Of a DNA stretch of 41,545 nucleotides, positions 1 to 7,656 are shown in pieces; position 1 is the first letter of the stretch; each line of letters opens with the position of its first letter. Made by a program: the position numbers and the translations under genes. The notes below the pieces were generated by a model. It was not told the origin of the DNA, did not search any database, and worked only from the letters and a program-made list of their open reading frames with translations. The DNA is from Gammaproteobacteria bacterium (GTDB taxonomy: Bacteria > Pseudomonadota > Gammaproteobacteria > Pseudomonadales > Pseudohongiellaceae): contig JAFMKB010000021.1 of NCBI GenBank assembly GCA_017853205.1, forward strand, positions 1 to 41,545. The letters run 5' to 3'.

Positions 1-6
1 AGGCAA

Positions 7-40
7 TAAAAAAGGCAACGATCTTGAGGAACGCTGCCTT
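7..40 (-). terminator. Rho-independent terminator of tRNA-Arg(ACG)
   Basis: Read on the minus strand, the arms at 32-40 and 12-20 pair over nine positions (AAGGCAGCG with CGTTGCCTT, one G-U) around an 11-nt loop, and a run of T follows directly. It starts 13 nt behind the CCA end of the tRNA gene, so it fits a terminator for that transcript. Confidence 0.7.
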
Positions 41-53
41 GATTATTCTTGTA

Positions 54-130
54 TGGCGCACCCGGCACGATTCGAACGTGCGACCCCCTAGTTCGTAGCC
101 AGGTACTCTATCCAGCTGAGCTACGGGTGC
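54..130 (-). tRNA. tRNA-Arg(ACG)
   Basis: The minus strand folds into a full cloverleaf of 77 nt with an encoded CCA end: acceptor stem GCACCCG/CGGGTGC, D-arm GCTC...GAGT, anticodon loop CTACGAA (anticodon ACG) on a CCTGG/CTAGG stem with one G-T pair, and a T-arm with the TTCGAAT loop. It reads CGN arginine codons after A34 is deaminated to inosine by TadA (family knowledge). A terminator follows immediately. Confidence 0.96.
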
Positions 131-297
131 TTAAGAGGGCGGTATTATAGCTAAATTTCGCGCTTTGCCTAGTGCCAATTGCGATCTTGATCGAGAATAG
201 ACGAATAGGGCGCTACTCTTCGGATTACAGTGCGTGCTTCTCAGAGCTAGCCTGTATAATTGAAAGTCTTGTTGCGTTTTATCGTCAAGAGGGTGAT

Positions 298-942
298 ATG
301 AGTCTTAATCTAATCAGTAATCTGGCATGTTTTCGTACAAGAGTATCGTTTGCACGATTCCTGCGCATGAGGTTAGTTGCGAGCATGACTCTGATTGCTG
401 CCTTTTTAGGTAATGCAGCCAGCTACGCTGATTACGAGCAGGGCGTGAATGCCGCGTTCGACGGCGACTATGCCACTGCTTACCGTGAGTTTTCGATCGC
501 CGCGAAAGAAGGCCTGGCACTCGCTCAATATAATCTGGGCATCCTCTACTTTACGGGACGTGGGGTCGAGCGCGACGCTGAAGAGGCCTACCGCTGGACG
601 AGTGCTGCGGCAGAGCAGGGTCACGTGGCAGCGCAGTTTAACCTCGCTACTCTGCTAATGACCGGTGAGGGAGTGACGAAAGATGCTTCGATGGCAGTAG
701 ACTGGTATTCCCGAGCCGCGAAGGCAGGCCATCCCGAAGCAGCAAGCGAGCTAGCCACTCTTTTTTTCGACGGTAGGGAGGTCGAAAGGGACAGGGTGGT
801 GGCACATGCTTGGGCTAGTTATGCAGTGGCGAATAAGGCAGAAGGCGCCGATGCGCTGTTAGCGCGGATAGAACGCAAACTCGATACCGCAGAGCTATCC
901 GCAGCGCGACGGCTGTTCGCGCAATGGCAAATCGCGCCTTAG
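298..942 (+). CDS. Sel1-repeat (TPR-like) exported protein
   Basis: A 214-residue protein with three Sel1-like repeats of about 36 residues at roughly 75-110, 111-146 and 147-182, each with the A-x2-NLG/LAxLxxxGxGVxxD pattern that forms a helical solenoid for protein contacts. The N-terminus has a long basic n-region, a hydrophobic core (about 27-40) and a likely signal-peptidase site after ASYA (44), so the protein is probably periplasmic. The frame is open further upstream, but the ATG at 298 follows AAGAGGG at good distance and was chosen; an ATG at 367 would leave only the hydrophobic part of the signal but has no ribosome site. A TATAAT hexamer lies at 255-260 without a clear -35. The stop overlaps the convergent selenoprotein stop by four bases. 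Partner and process are not evident. Confidence 0.85.
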   Translation: MSLNLISNLACFRTRVSFARFLRMRLVASMTLIAAFLGNAASYADYEQGVNAAFDGDYATAYREFSIAAKEGLALAQYNLGILYFTGRGVERDAEEAYRWTSAAAEQGHVAAQFNLATLLMTGEGVTKDASMAVDWYSRAAKAGHPEAASELATLFFDGREVERDRVVAHAWASYAVANKAEGADALLARIERKLDTAELSAARRLFAQWQIAP

Positions 943-1874
943 GTCTCTGAAATCATGCCGCTGCGCTCAGTGCCGGAGCGTTTAGCTTCCTCCTGTTGTC
1001 GGCGCCTAGCCTCGCCTCGCTGCCGTAATTCCTCTCTATTAGAGTCATCTACACGCGAATAGTCATCACGCCATGACTGATCATGGCTCCATTCGACAGG
1101 GCTGCGGGCAAGCCATTGCTTCTCGCTTGCAGTGACTACCCAGTCAAGCGCTTGGCTAAGAATTTCTTTCTGCATCGCTCGATCGTAGGGACGGCCGCAG
1201 GGATTGCCGAGGGGAAAATCTACATGAAGATAGCGCGGCACTCGCGCGTGCTCGACGATGTCGATAGCCGAGCCAATAATGAGTGTTGGGATACCGTTCG
1301 CTTCAAGGTGTCTCGCGACCAGACTCACGGTCTGGTGACATACGGGTCACAACGGAACGAGGAGAACAATGTCGACTGCATCCTCTCTGCACAGGTTAAG
1401 CAGATGAGGCGCGTCGACCTCTGACGTATTGCGTTTCGAATAATCTGTGGGCACCGTATAGAAGCGCTCACAAAGCTCGCCAATAATTCCTTCGCCGGCA
1501 GCCTCATCTAGGGCGCGTAGCGGAAGAAAAGAGCCTGTATCGTCGGTGTGCGTTGCGCTTTTGTGCCATGACAGCTCGGAGGTAAACATCGAATCAGGGT
1601 AGGGCCTACTTGGCCGCGGATAGATGCCCCGCCGAGTTCTACCCTGTTCGGTATCTGGCATCGCCGTCGTAATAACCGCGACTCTGCAATCTTTGAGTGG
1701 TTTGCGCAACGTTGTAAAGGGCGCATTTGAGTTTTTCGCCCACTGGTAGTGGTTGCTGTAGCCTTGTGCGCTGTAAAAGTCGCGGGTACGCTGCATGTAT
1801 CCGACATCGTATTTTCGCAGGCTTGCGTCACTCGCCTTTCCATTTGTTTTATCGTCGTCTTTGTTCGGTGTCAT
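939..1874 (-). CDS. GrdB-like selenoprotein (glycine/sarcosine/betaine reductase selenoprotein B family), in-frame TGA read as Sec
   Basis: Two abutting open frames on the minus strand are in the same phase and separated only by a TGA at 1347-1349. Joined, they give a 311-residue protein with selenocysteine at 176 in the context VPL-U-PVCHQTV, a UxxC redox motif at the place where GrdB-family proteins carry Sec. The sequence stays family-like on both sides (ARHLEANGIPT and a GSAIDIVE segment follow), which argues against a nonsense mutation. A strong hairpin sits 6-10 nt behind the TGA (separate entry). The start ATG at 1874 has AAGGAG six bases ahead. The last 35 or so residues are charged and of low complexity. 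The aerobic proteobacterial members have no established substrate, so a thiol- or selenol-based redox role is inference. SelA, SelB, SelC and SelD would have to be encoded elsewhere. The stop overlaps that of the Sel1 gene. Confidence 0.85.
1309..1340 (-). promoter_or_regulatory. SECIS-like hairpin downstream of the Sec TGA
   Basis: On the mRNA, the seven bases at 1336-1330 (ACCAGAC) pair perfectly with those at 1324-1318 (GUCUGGU) around a five-base loop CGUGA. A lower stem, UGUC (1340-1337) with GACA (1312-1309), is separated by a five-base bulge on the 3' side. The upper stem begins ten bases after the UGA, close to the spacing in E. coli fdhF, and the loop carries the GU that SelB-bound bacterial SECIS loops need. 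A bulged U in the upper stem, as in fdhF, is not seen. The hairpin lies within the coding sequence, as bacterial SECIS elements do. Confidence 0.75.
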
Positions 1875-1970
1875 GCGCGTCTCCTTAAATAGCTAGTCTG
1901 TCTCGCTGACTACCTCCTAGTTCCACCTGAAAAGAGGCGTTTGATAAGTACACCAGCGCTCCTTCGATTT

Positions 1971-2056
1971 AGTACACTGTGAGCCGAAGTGTTCGCTCAA
2001 ATGGCTTCGTGGCGAGTTTAGCTGAACGGCTAGACAAGGACTAGGTACAGTGTACT
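1971..2056. promoter_or_regulatory. Paired operator-like palindromes
   Basis: AGTACACTGT at 1971-1980 is repeated as its exact inverse ACAGTGTACT at 2047-2056. The second copy lies inside a perfect 11-bp palindrome GTACAGTGTAC (2045-2055), while the first is a degraded version of the same box (GTACACTGTGA, 1972-1982). The pair sits in the divergent gap between the selenoprotein and the epoxide-hydrolase-like gene, so a dimeric repressor (TetR-like sites have this form) could control either or both. No regulator gene is adjacent. Confidence 0.45.
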
Positions 2057-2147
2057 CCATCATAACGGGTGAAGTATAAGTGGCATACGCGCATCGTTAG
2101 CTCATTTTAGTTGTTTCACAAAACGAAATTTCGGGATGTATTGAACT

Positions 2148-3266
2148 ATGAGAACAAAACCAATTGTCGGAAAAATAGCGATGACGCGATTCGCGTTCGC
2201 GATGTTATTCCTTCTAGTGGGTGTGCAAGGTCAGGCAGCGATGCCAGCGAATGAGCAAAAAGTTGAAGAGGAAATCGACATGCGAATGACTTCACCAATC
2301 GCAGGCGTTAATTTTAGGATGATCGAAACCAATGGTATTTCAATGCGAATCGCCGAGGCTGGAAGCGATGGCCCTCTCGTGTTGCTAGTACATGGCTGGC
2401 CGGAATCGTGGTACAGCTGGCGGCATCAGATTGTCGCGCTTGCCGCTGCAGGTTACCGAGTTGTTGCTCCAGATATGCGTGGCTATGGGAGCACCACGGC
2501 TCCTGCTTCGGAAGAGGACTATGACATCGTGACTATTGCTGCAGACCTCATTGGCTTGCTTGATGCCCTTGGTGAGGAAAAGGCGGTCATGATTGGGCAC
2601 GACTGGGGGGCAATAGTCGCGTGGCAAACTGTCTTGTTTCACCCTAGTCGCTTTTCTGCACTCGTTGCAATGAGTGTGCCTTACGGGGGAAGACCTGAAC
2701 GCTCACCAATGGTCGAATGGCGCGAGGCATATGGCGACAACTTTTACTACATTCTCTACCACAACGAACCAGGAGGTGTTGCAGAGGCCGAATACGATGC
2801 TGATCCTCGGGGCTTGTTGAGTCGCCTTTATCTGTCGCCTGACAGTGAGCGCGAGCCAAGGGAAATTACCGATCCTAAAGCTGCAGCGGGTGGCTGGATC
2901 GGGCGTCTCGGTGCCGCAAAAGGTCTGCCCAATTGGTTGACAGAAGAGGATCTTGATTACGTCGTCGGTGAATTTAAACATGCCGGGTTTCGAGGCGGGA
3001 TCAACTATTACCGAAACTTCCAGCGCAACTGGGAGCTCACCGAACGTATCGGACGCAACACTATTAAAATCCCGACACTATTTTTGGCAGGAAGCGAGGA
3101 CATGGTTATTGGCCATGCAACTCGGGAGCGCCTGGAAGGTGCAATGTCGCGAATTGCCACAGACTTACGCGGCGTAGTGCTGCTGCCTGGCATAGGTCAT
3201 TGGGTACAGCAAGAGGCCCCAGGGGCCACTAATGAGGCATTGTTGGAATTTTTGAAGGGGCTTTAA
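2148..3266 (+). CDS. Exported alpha/beta hydrolase, epoxide hydrolase-like
   Basis: A 372-residue alpha/beta-hydrolase with the epoxide hydrolase signature: oxyanion HGWP (82-85) followed by ESWYSW, nucleophile elbow GHDWGA with Asp152, a lid segment with Tyr287-Tyr288 that could bind the epoxide oxygen, Asp318 in GSED and the catalytic His351 in GIGHW. These enzymes open epoxides to diols through an aspartyl ester; haloalkane dehalogenases share the fold but lack this Tyr pair. Residues 13-31 form a signal peptide (MTRFAFAMLFLLVGVQGQAA), so the protein is probably periplasmic, unlike the usual cytosolic members. The start is uncertain: the ATG at 2148 has only GGGATG upstream, and an ATG at 2181 would put the start directly at the signal peptide. 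Operator-like palindromes lie about 100 bp upstream. Confidence 0.85.
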   Translation: MRTKPIVGKIAMTRFAFAMLFLLVGVQGQAAMPANEQKVEEEIDMRMTSPIAGVNFRMIETNGISMRIAEAGSDGPLVLLVHGWPESWYSWRHQIVALAAAGYRVVAPDMRGYGSTTAPASEEDYDIVTIAADLIGLLDALGEEKAVMIGHDWGAIVAWQTVLFHPSRFSALVAMSVPYGGRPERSPMVEWREAYGDNFYYILYHNEPGGVAEAEYDADPRGLLSRLYLSPDSEREPREITDPKAAAGGWIGRLGAAKGLPNWLTEEDLDYVVGEFKHAGFRGGINYYRNFQRNWELTERIGRNTIKIPTLFLAGSEDMVIGHATRERLEGAMSRIATDLRGVVLLPGIGHWVQQEAPGATNEALLEFLKGL

Positions 3267-3467
3267 AGGAGGTGCGTGCCTCATTCTACGGTCTGGACAA
3301 GCCTCTCGCTTGCATCGATACTGTATTTGCTCGTTCTCTGTGAATGCAGGCAATAATAGTAGAAAAATAAGAAAGCCCTGCAGATAAGTGCGTTGCAAAT
3401 AAAAGCGCAGCGAATAAGAGAATTAAAAATAAAGAATATAAAAATAGAATAACAAGCCGAGAGAACT

Positions 3468-5495
3468 ATGAAAAAACCCCTCACCGCAGCCCTCTTAGCA
3501 GTAGTCACAGGTTTTAGTATCCCTTCAACAGTCTTCGCCGCCGAAGCGATGGCAAGCGGCACGTTTACCGAAGCCCAGTTCGAGCGAGGGCAGGTCCTCT
3601 ACGAACGCGAGTGTGCAAGTTGCCACGGCGCTGACTTGGAAGGGGGAGTTGCGCCGGTACTTTCAAGCGTGGCGTTTCGAAAATCGTATTCACTGCAGGG
3701 CTCCAATGTCGGAGAGCTATATAATCGCATCCGCAACACCATGCCGCCGCGACAGCTCGAGGTGCTTAATGATGCCGAGTATATTGATGTAATGGCGTAT
3801 GTGCTCGGGCGCAACAATGTTTTGCCCGGCACCGAATTGCTCACCGATGATTACGATGCGCTCGCGATGATTCCGTTGTCGCGCGGCGATGAGGGTCTCG
3901 ATAGCGCGTCGACATTTATTGCAGGCGAGGCTGGAACTCGACCGAGCGGAGATGGTCCTAGTTTTGCCGATCTAAAAGCGGCACAGACTAATTATTCTGA
4001 CTGGTTGTACCATAATCACAATTACAAAGGCACACGCTATAGTGCGCTTGATCAGATTGACGTAGCCAATGCGGCTGATCTGCAGCAGGTTTGCGCCTAT
4101 CAGCTTGAAACATTTGCCACGATGCAGACCGGACCGATCGTGTACGAAGGCGTGATGTACATCACCAATTCGACACGCACCGCTGCGATAGATGCAGCAA
4201 CGTGCGAGCGCAAATGGGAGCATACTTGGACACCAAAAGACCGCACCGTTTGGGGTAATAACCGCGGTGTCGCAATTAAAGATGGCTATGTGGTGCGCGG
4301 CACTAACGATGGTTACCTGCTCGCTCTCGATTCTGCTAACGGTGCTCTGCTCTGGGCGAGACAGGTTGCAGACCCATGGATCGGCGAGACATTTACCATG
4401 CCGCCGATGATTTTCGAAGATTTAATTTTGATTGGCCCTGCGGGAAGTGAGAACGCAATTTCAGGCTGGGTCGGTGCGTTCTCTCTTCTAGATGGAGAGG
4501 AGCAATGGCGCTTTCATACCGTGCCAGAGGCAGCAGCAGGCGGCGGTCCGACATGGGGTAACCCTGACAATATAGTTTTAGGTGGGGGTGCGGTCTGGAC
4601 TCCGCTGAGCATGGATTTAGAGAAGGGCGAGCTTTACGCTGCAGTCACGAATCCCGCGCCCGATCTGCCTGCGTATCTGCGTCCGGGCGACAATCTCTAT
4701 ACAAATAATATCATCGCGCTAGATCCTCAGAGCGGTGAGCTCCTGTGGCATAAGTCTCTTGTTCCGAACGATGATCACGACTGGGATCTGACTCAGGTGA
4801 GCCCCGTGCTGAAAGCCGGAGAGGATAATGTGTCGCGTGATCTTGTTGCGACAGTGGGCAAGGATGGCATCTTACGTACACTCGATAAAAATACGCGCGA
4901 AGCGCTTTATGAGACTCCAATAACAACGATTCTGAACGCAGAGGTACCCGTTACCCAAGAGGGCGTCTTCGCCTGCCCGGGTGTTTTCGGCGGCGTTCTA
5001 TGGAGTGGCCCGGCCTACCATCCGGATGAACGGATTGTGGTGACGCCCTCGATAGACTATTGCGCACGTTTTGTTGCGGCAGAGGAGGTTGAGGTAAAGC
5101 CGGGGCAGTTATATATGGGTGGTGGCGTCATACCAGATAATGAGCAGAGTGGTTGGCTTACCGCAGTAGATGTCGAAAGCGGAGATGTTCGTTGGCGTTA
5201 CCACTCGCCAGCACCGATGGTTGCTGGCGTGACTACAACGGCAGGGGGGCTGGTATTAAGCGGCGAACTGACGGGTAACCTTTTGATGCTTAACGCCGCG
5301 AGCGGCGAGGTGCTTAACAGTATTTACACCGGCGCGCCTATTGGGGGCGGTGTAATCACCTATGAAGTCGATGGCACCCAATATATTGCGACCAATTCAG
5401 GAAACGCGATGATGACGTTTCAAACTGGACATGAAACAGCTCGTAGCGGAAGCGTAATCGTCTATGCTTTACCGAAGGCTGTGCGTGGGGATTAG
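3468..5495 (+). CDS. Periplasmic quinohaemoprotein dehydrogenase: N-terminal cytochrome c + PQQ beta-propeller
   Basis: A 675-residue protein with signal peptide (cleavage near VFA-AEA, 24-25), a class I cytochrome c domain (CASCH at 49-53, Met92 as likely axial ligand), then an eight-bladed PQQ propeller from about 178 to the end with tryptophan-docking repeats such as SGELLWHK and SGDVRWRY. Asp408 in RPGDN is the best candidate for the catalytic base. Such enzymes oxidise alcohols or sugars and pass electrons to cytochrome c. Placing haem before the propeller is the order known from polyvinyl-alcohol dehydrogenase; most quinohaemoprotein alcohol dehydrogenases have it behind. The vicinal Cys-Cys pair found before VNRG in methanol and ethanol dehydrogenases is absent (here VWGNNRG, 261-267). 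Substrate unknown. The 5' leader is strikingly A-rich. No PQQ biosynthesis gene is in the window. Confidence 0.88.
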   Translation: MKKPLTAALLAVVTGFSIPSTVFAAEAMASGTFTEAQFERGQVLYERECASCHGADLEGGVAPVLSSVAFRKSYSLQGSNVGELYNRIRNTMPPRQLEVLNDAEYIDVMAYVLGRNNVLPGTELLTDDYDALAMIPLSRGDEGLDSASTFIAGEAGTRPSGDGPSFADLKAAQTNYSDWLYHNHNYKGTRYSALDQIDVANAADLQQVCAYQLETFATMQTGPIVYEGVMYITNSTRTAAIDAATCERKWEHTWTPKDRTVWGNNRGVAIKDGYVVRGTNDGYLLALDSANGALLWARQVADPWIGETFTMPPMIFEDLILIGPAGSENAISGWVGAFSLLDGEEQWRFHTVPEAAAGGGPTWGNPDNIVLGGGAVWTPLSMDLEKGELYAAVTNPAPDLPAYLRPGDNLYTNNIIALDPQSGELLWHKSLVPNDDHDWDLTQVSPVLKAGEDNVSRDLVATVGKDGILRTLDKNTREALYETPITTILNAEVPVTQEGVFACPGVFGGVLWSGPAYHPDERIVVTPSIDYCARFVAAEEVEVKPGQLYMGGGVIPDNEQSGWLTAVDVESGDVRWRYHSPAPMVAGVTTTAGGLVLSGELTGNLLMLNAASGEVLNSIYTGAPIGGGVITYEVDGTQYIATNSGNAMMTFQTGHETARSGSVIVYALPKAVRGD

Positions 5496-5510
5496 TTGAT
5501 TCGATAATCG

Positions 5511-5538
5511 AAGAAAGCCCTAGCGTGACGCTAGAGCC
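5511..5538 (-). terminator. Rho-independent terminator of the CoA-transferase gene
   Basis: On the minus strand GCTCTAGCG (5537-5529) pairs with CGCTAGGGC (5525-5517) around a TCA loop, followed by TTTCTT. It sits 12 nt behind the CoA-transferase stop. The plus-strand dehydrogenase ends 15 nt to the left, and its transcript would fold the same stem but lacks a U-run. Confidence 0.65.
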
Positions 5539-5549
5539 ATCCTTACTTT

Positions 5550-6734
5550 CTAAATTATGCGGTTGGCGTGCAGATCAGCGATCTCGTTATCAGAGTAGCC
5601 AAGCTCGCGCATGAGTTCATCAGTATGCTCGCCGAGTGTCGGTGCGCGATGCCTGATCTCTCCGGGAGTCTCCGAAAGTTCAACTGGCGTTCGCATGAGT
5701 GGCGCCGCTTTGGCTAAACCTGGATAGTCAACTGCTTGGAAGAGTCCTTTGGCAGCGATGTGAGGATCTTCCAGCACCTGCTGAGGAGACAGTACAGGGC
5801 CCGCAGGTAGCCGTGCCTTCTCCATCGCCGCGAGGGCTTCAGCCGAAGTGCGCTCGGCACACCATCGAGCCATGCGCTCGCTGACTAGGATGCTATTGTC
5901 TCCGCGGCTGATGTCATCTTTGAAGCGCTCATCCTCAAGCCAGTGACTTTCACCCATCAAATCAGCCCAGCGTTTAAACAGTGGTCCGCCCACGGACTGA
6001 ACTAATACCCAGCCATCTTTACATTTGAATGTATCCGATGGCGCGGCGCCTTGTCCTCGATTGAGGCTCGCAACCCGATTAACCCCTAGCGCGGACTGCT
6101 CGATGATAGTGCCATTCATTAACGTTAAGGCTGTGTTGAAAAGAGAGCCTTCCACTACCTGGCCTTGGCCGGTTTTCTGTCGTTCAAAAAGCGCCGCCAT
6201 GGTGCCGAATGCGGCAAAACTCGCCGTGCCAAAATCCACGAAAGGTGGCCAGGCTTTTACGGGTTGATCGGGCGTACCGGACAAATACATGGCGCCAGAC
6301 ATTGCCTGTCCGAGCCCGTCGAAGCCAACGCGATTACTGTAGGGCCCGCCGCGGCCAAACGCCGAAATCATCGTGAGAATTATGTCTGGCTTCACCGCCT
6401 TAAGGCTGTCGTAATCCAATCCCATTGCGGCGAGTGTATCCGGAGGTAGATTTGCTATGACGACATCTGCAGTAGCAACCAATTTTTTGACAATCTCGCG
6501 ACCCTCGGGTTTCATCGGATTGAGAGTTAACCCTTTTTTATTTCGAGCCAGCTGCATAAACGTCCCGCCGTCGTCCGTGTCGCTTATGGGCGCGAGATAG
6601 CGGTCCTCGCTGCCGTCTACCTTTTCGATTCTAATCACTTCAGCGCCCATGTCGGCGAGGAGTGTGCCGCAGAACGGCCCTGCAATGTAACGTCCAAAGT
6701 CGAGGACGCGAATGCCTTTTAGTACTTGTGTCAT
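5550..6734 (-). CDS. CaiB/BaiF family (family III) CoA-transferase
   Basis: A 394-residue member of the family III CoA-transferases, which move CoA between carboxylic acids through an aspartyl-CoA anhydride. Diagnostic parts are the N-terminal LKGIRVLDFGRYIAGPF block, LADMGAEVIRIEK (26-38), NKKGLTL (66-71), the GFDGLGQAMSG segment (138-147) and Asp167 in VDFGT, the position of the catalytic Asp of formyl-CoA transferase, followed by the F-x-RQKTGQGQ block. Length is normal. Members act on formate/oxalate, carnitine, succinate/aromatic acids or alpha-methylacyl-CoA; the sequence alone does not settle the substrate. It is monocistronic with its own terminator, and its neighbours on both sides run the other way. 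Confidence 0.9.
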   Translation of the reverse strand: MTQVLKGIRVLDFGRYIAGPFCGTLLADMGAEVIRIEKVDGSEDRYLAPISDTDDGGTFMQLARNKKGLTLNPMKPEGREIVKKLVATADVVIANLPPDTLAAMGLDYDSLKAVKPDIILTMISAFGRGGPYSNRVGFDGLGQAMSGAMYLSGTPDQPVKAWPPFVDFGTASFAAFGTMAALFERQKTGQGQVVEGSLFNTALTLMNGTIIEQSALGVNRVASLNRGQGAAPSDTFKCKDGWVLVQSVGGPLFKRWADLMGESHWLEDERFKDDISRGDNSILVSERMARWCAERTSAEALAAMEKARLPAGPVLSPQQVLEDPHIAAKGLFQAVDYPGLAKAAPLMRTPVELSETPGEIRHRAPTLGEHTDELMRELGYSDNEIADLHANRII

Positions 6735-6892
6735 GATCTAGCGGCTCGTGAATAGTTAATTCAAAGGACTGAGTCTAGCATAGGAGGGTCGAGAGAAAAG
6801 GGTGTCTCGATAGCGACAAGGCATAGCCACCGATCGTTGCGCTGTAGTATTGTTGTTTCAGACTCTTTTGACGCTTCTTCGAGGAATGACCC

Positions 6893-7636
6893 ATGAATCA
6901 CTCACTGTCCTTTCGACTAAGAAAGGTGGCAATCGTTTTTGGTAGTGCTGCGTTAAGCTTGCTTATGGCTGCCCCGACCCAGGCTGCGGAAAATCCAGGC
7001 TATATCGAAGACCCGTCGCGCCGAACGACAGGTATCGGAAAATTTTATATGGGGCGAGAAATCTCATTTGTGATGGGGCATCAGGCTGCGGGATGGCTCA
7101 ATCGTCCAGGGCGTATCCAAGAGGAGATGCCGGATGAGGTGGTCGCCAATATGGGGCTCGAGCCTGGCCATGTCGTCGCCGATATTGGCGCCGGCTCGGG
7201 TTACTTTTCGTTTCGCATAGCCAAACTCGTTCCAGAGGGAAAAGTGCTTGCCGTAGATATTCAGCAAGAAATGCTCGATATCATAGAGGCAACGAAGGCG
7301 AAAGAAGGCGTGACTAATATCGAAGGGGTAAAGGGTGAAATAGACAACCCCAACCTTCCAGCAAACTCAATAGATGCGGCGATCATGGTCGATGCCTATC
7401 ACGAGTTCTCGCATCCCTTCGAGATGATTGACGGCATCTATAATGCGCTGCGACCGGGTGGCCGAATATTTCTGCTTGAGTATCGAGGCGAAGATGCCTC
7501 TGTGCCGATTCGCCCATTGCATAAGATGACGCAAGAACAAGTCATTAAGGAGATGAGCGTATTCGGGCTCGAATGGACCGAGACCCTCGATTTTCTCCCT
7601 TGGCAGCACATGATGATTTTTACGAAAACGGAGTGA
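6893..7636 (+). CDS. Class I SAM-dependent methyltransferase-like protein with a signal peptide
   Basis: A 247-residue protein with the class I methyltransferase core: motif I DIGAGSGYFS (97-106), acidic motif II VLAVDIQQEML (118-128), a motif-IV-like IDAAIMVDAYHEF and RPGGRIFLLEYRG. The ATG at 6893 has GAGGAA at good distance. The first 32 residues are a clear Sec signal (basic start, VAIVFGSAALSLLMA core, APTQAA cleavage site), so export is predicted although SAM is not known to be available in the periplasm. Similar exported methyltransferase-fold proteins occur in other proteobacteria without a settled function (family knowledge). A weak TTAGAAA/TTTCTAA hairpin at 7657-7673 lies behind it, within the end of the convergent receptor gene. 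Confidence 0.85.
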   Translation: MNHSLSFRLRKVAIVFGSAALSLLMAAPTQAAENPGYIEDPSRRTTGIGKFYMGREISFVMGHQAAGWLNRPGRIQEEMPDEVVANMGLEPGHVVADIGAGSGYFSFRIAKLVPEGKVLAVDIQQEMLDIIEATKAKEGVTNIEGVKGEIDNPNLPANSIDAAIMVDAYHEFSHPFEMIDGIYNALRPGGRIFLLEYRGEDASVPIRPLHKMTQEQVIKEMSVFGLEWTETLDFLPWQHMMIFTKTE

Positions 7637-7656
7637 GTATAAGAACCAGCAAGAGT

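Noticed and set aside
54..130. Left tRNA-Arg(ACG) as a second attachment site for an island reaching across the window
   Set aside because: Its 3' end does not match that of tRNA-Arg(CCT) beyond shared tRNA bases, it is on the other strand, and most genes between are core genes.
1347..1349. TGA as a simple nonsense mutation splitting a pseudogene
   Set aside because: The codon is at the family Sec position in a UxxC motif and a SECIS-like hairpin follows at the right distance; both would be unlikely by chance.
1083..1424. 113-codon plus-strand frame opposite the selenoprotein
   Set aside because: It lies antisense to the GrdB-like gene, shows no family features and has no ribosome site.
2124..2133. 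CGAAATTTCG palindrome before the epoxide hydrolase gene as an operator
   Set aside because: A single short AT-centred palindrome with no second copy; too weak to call.
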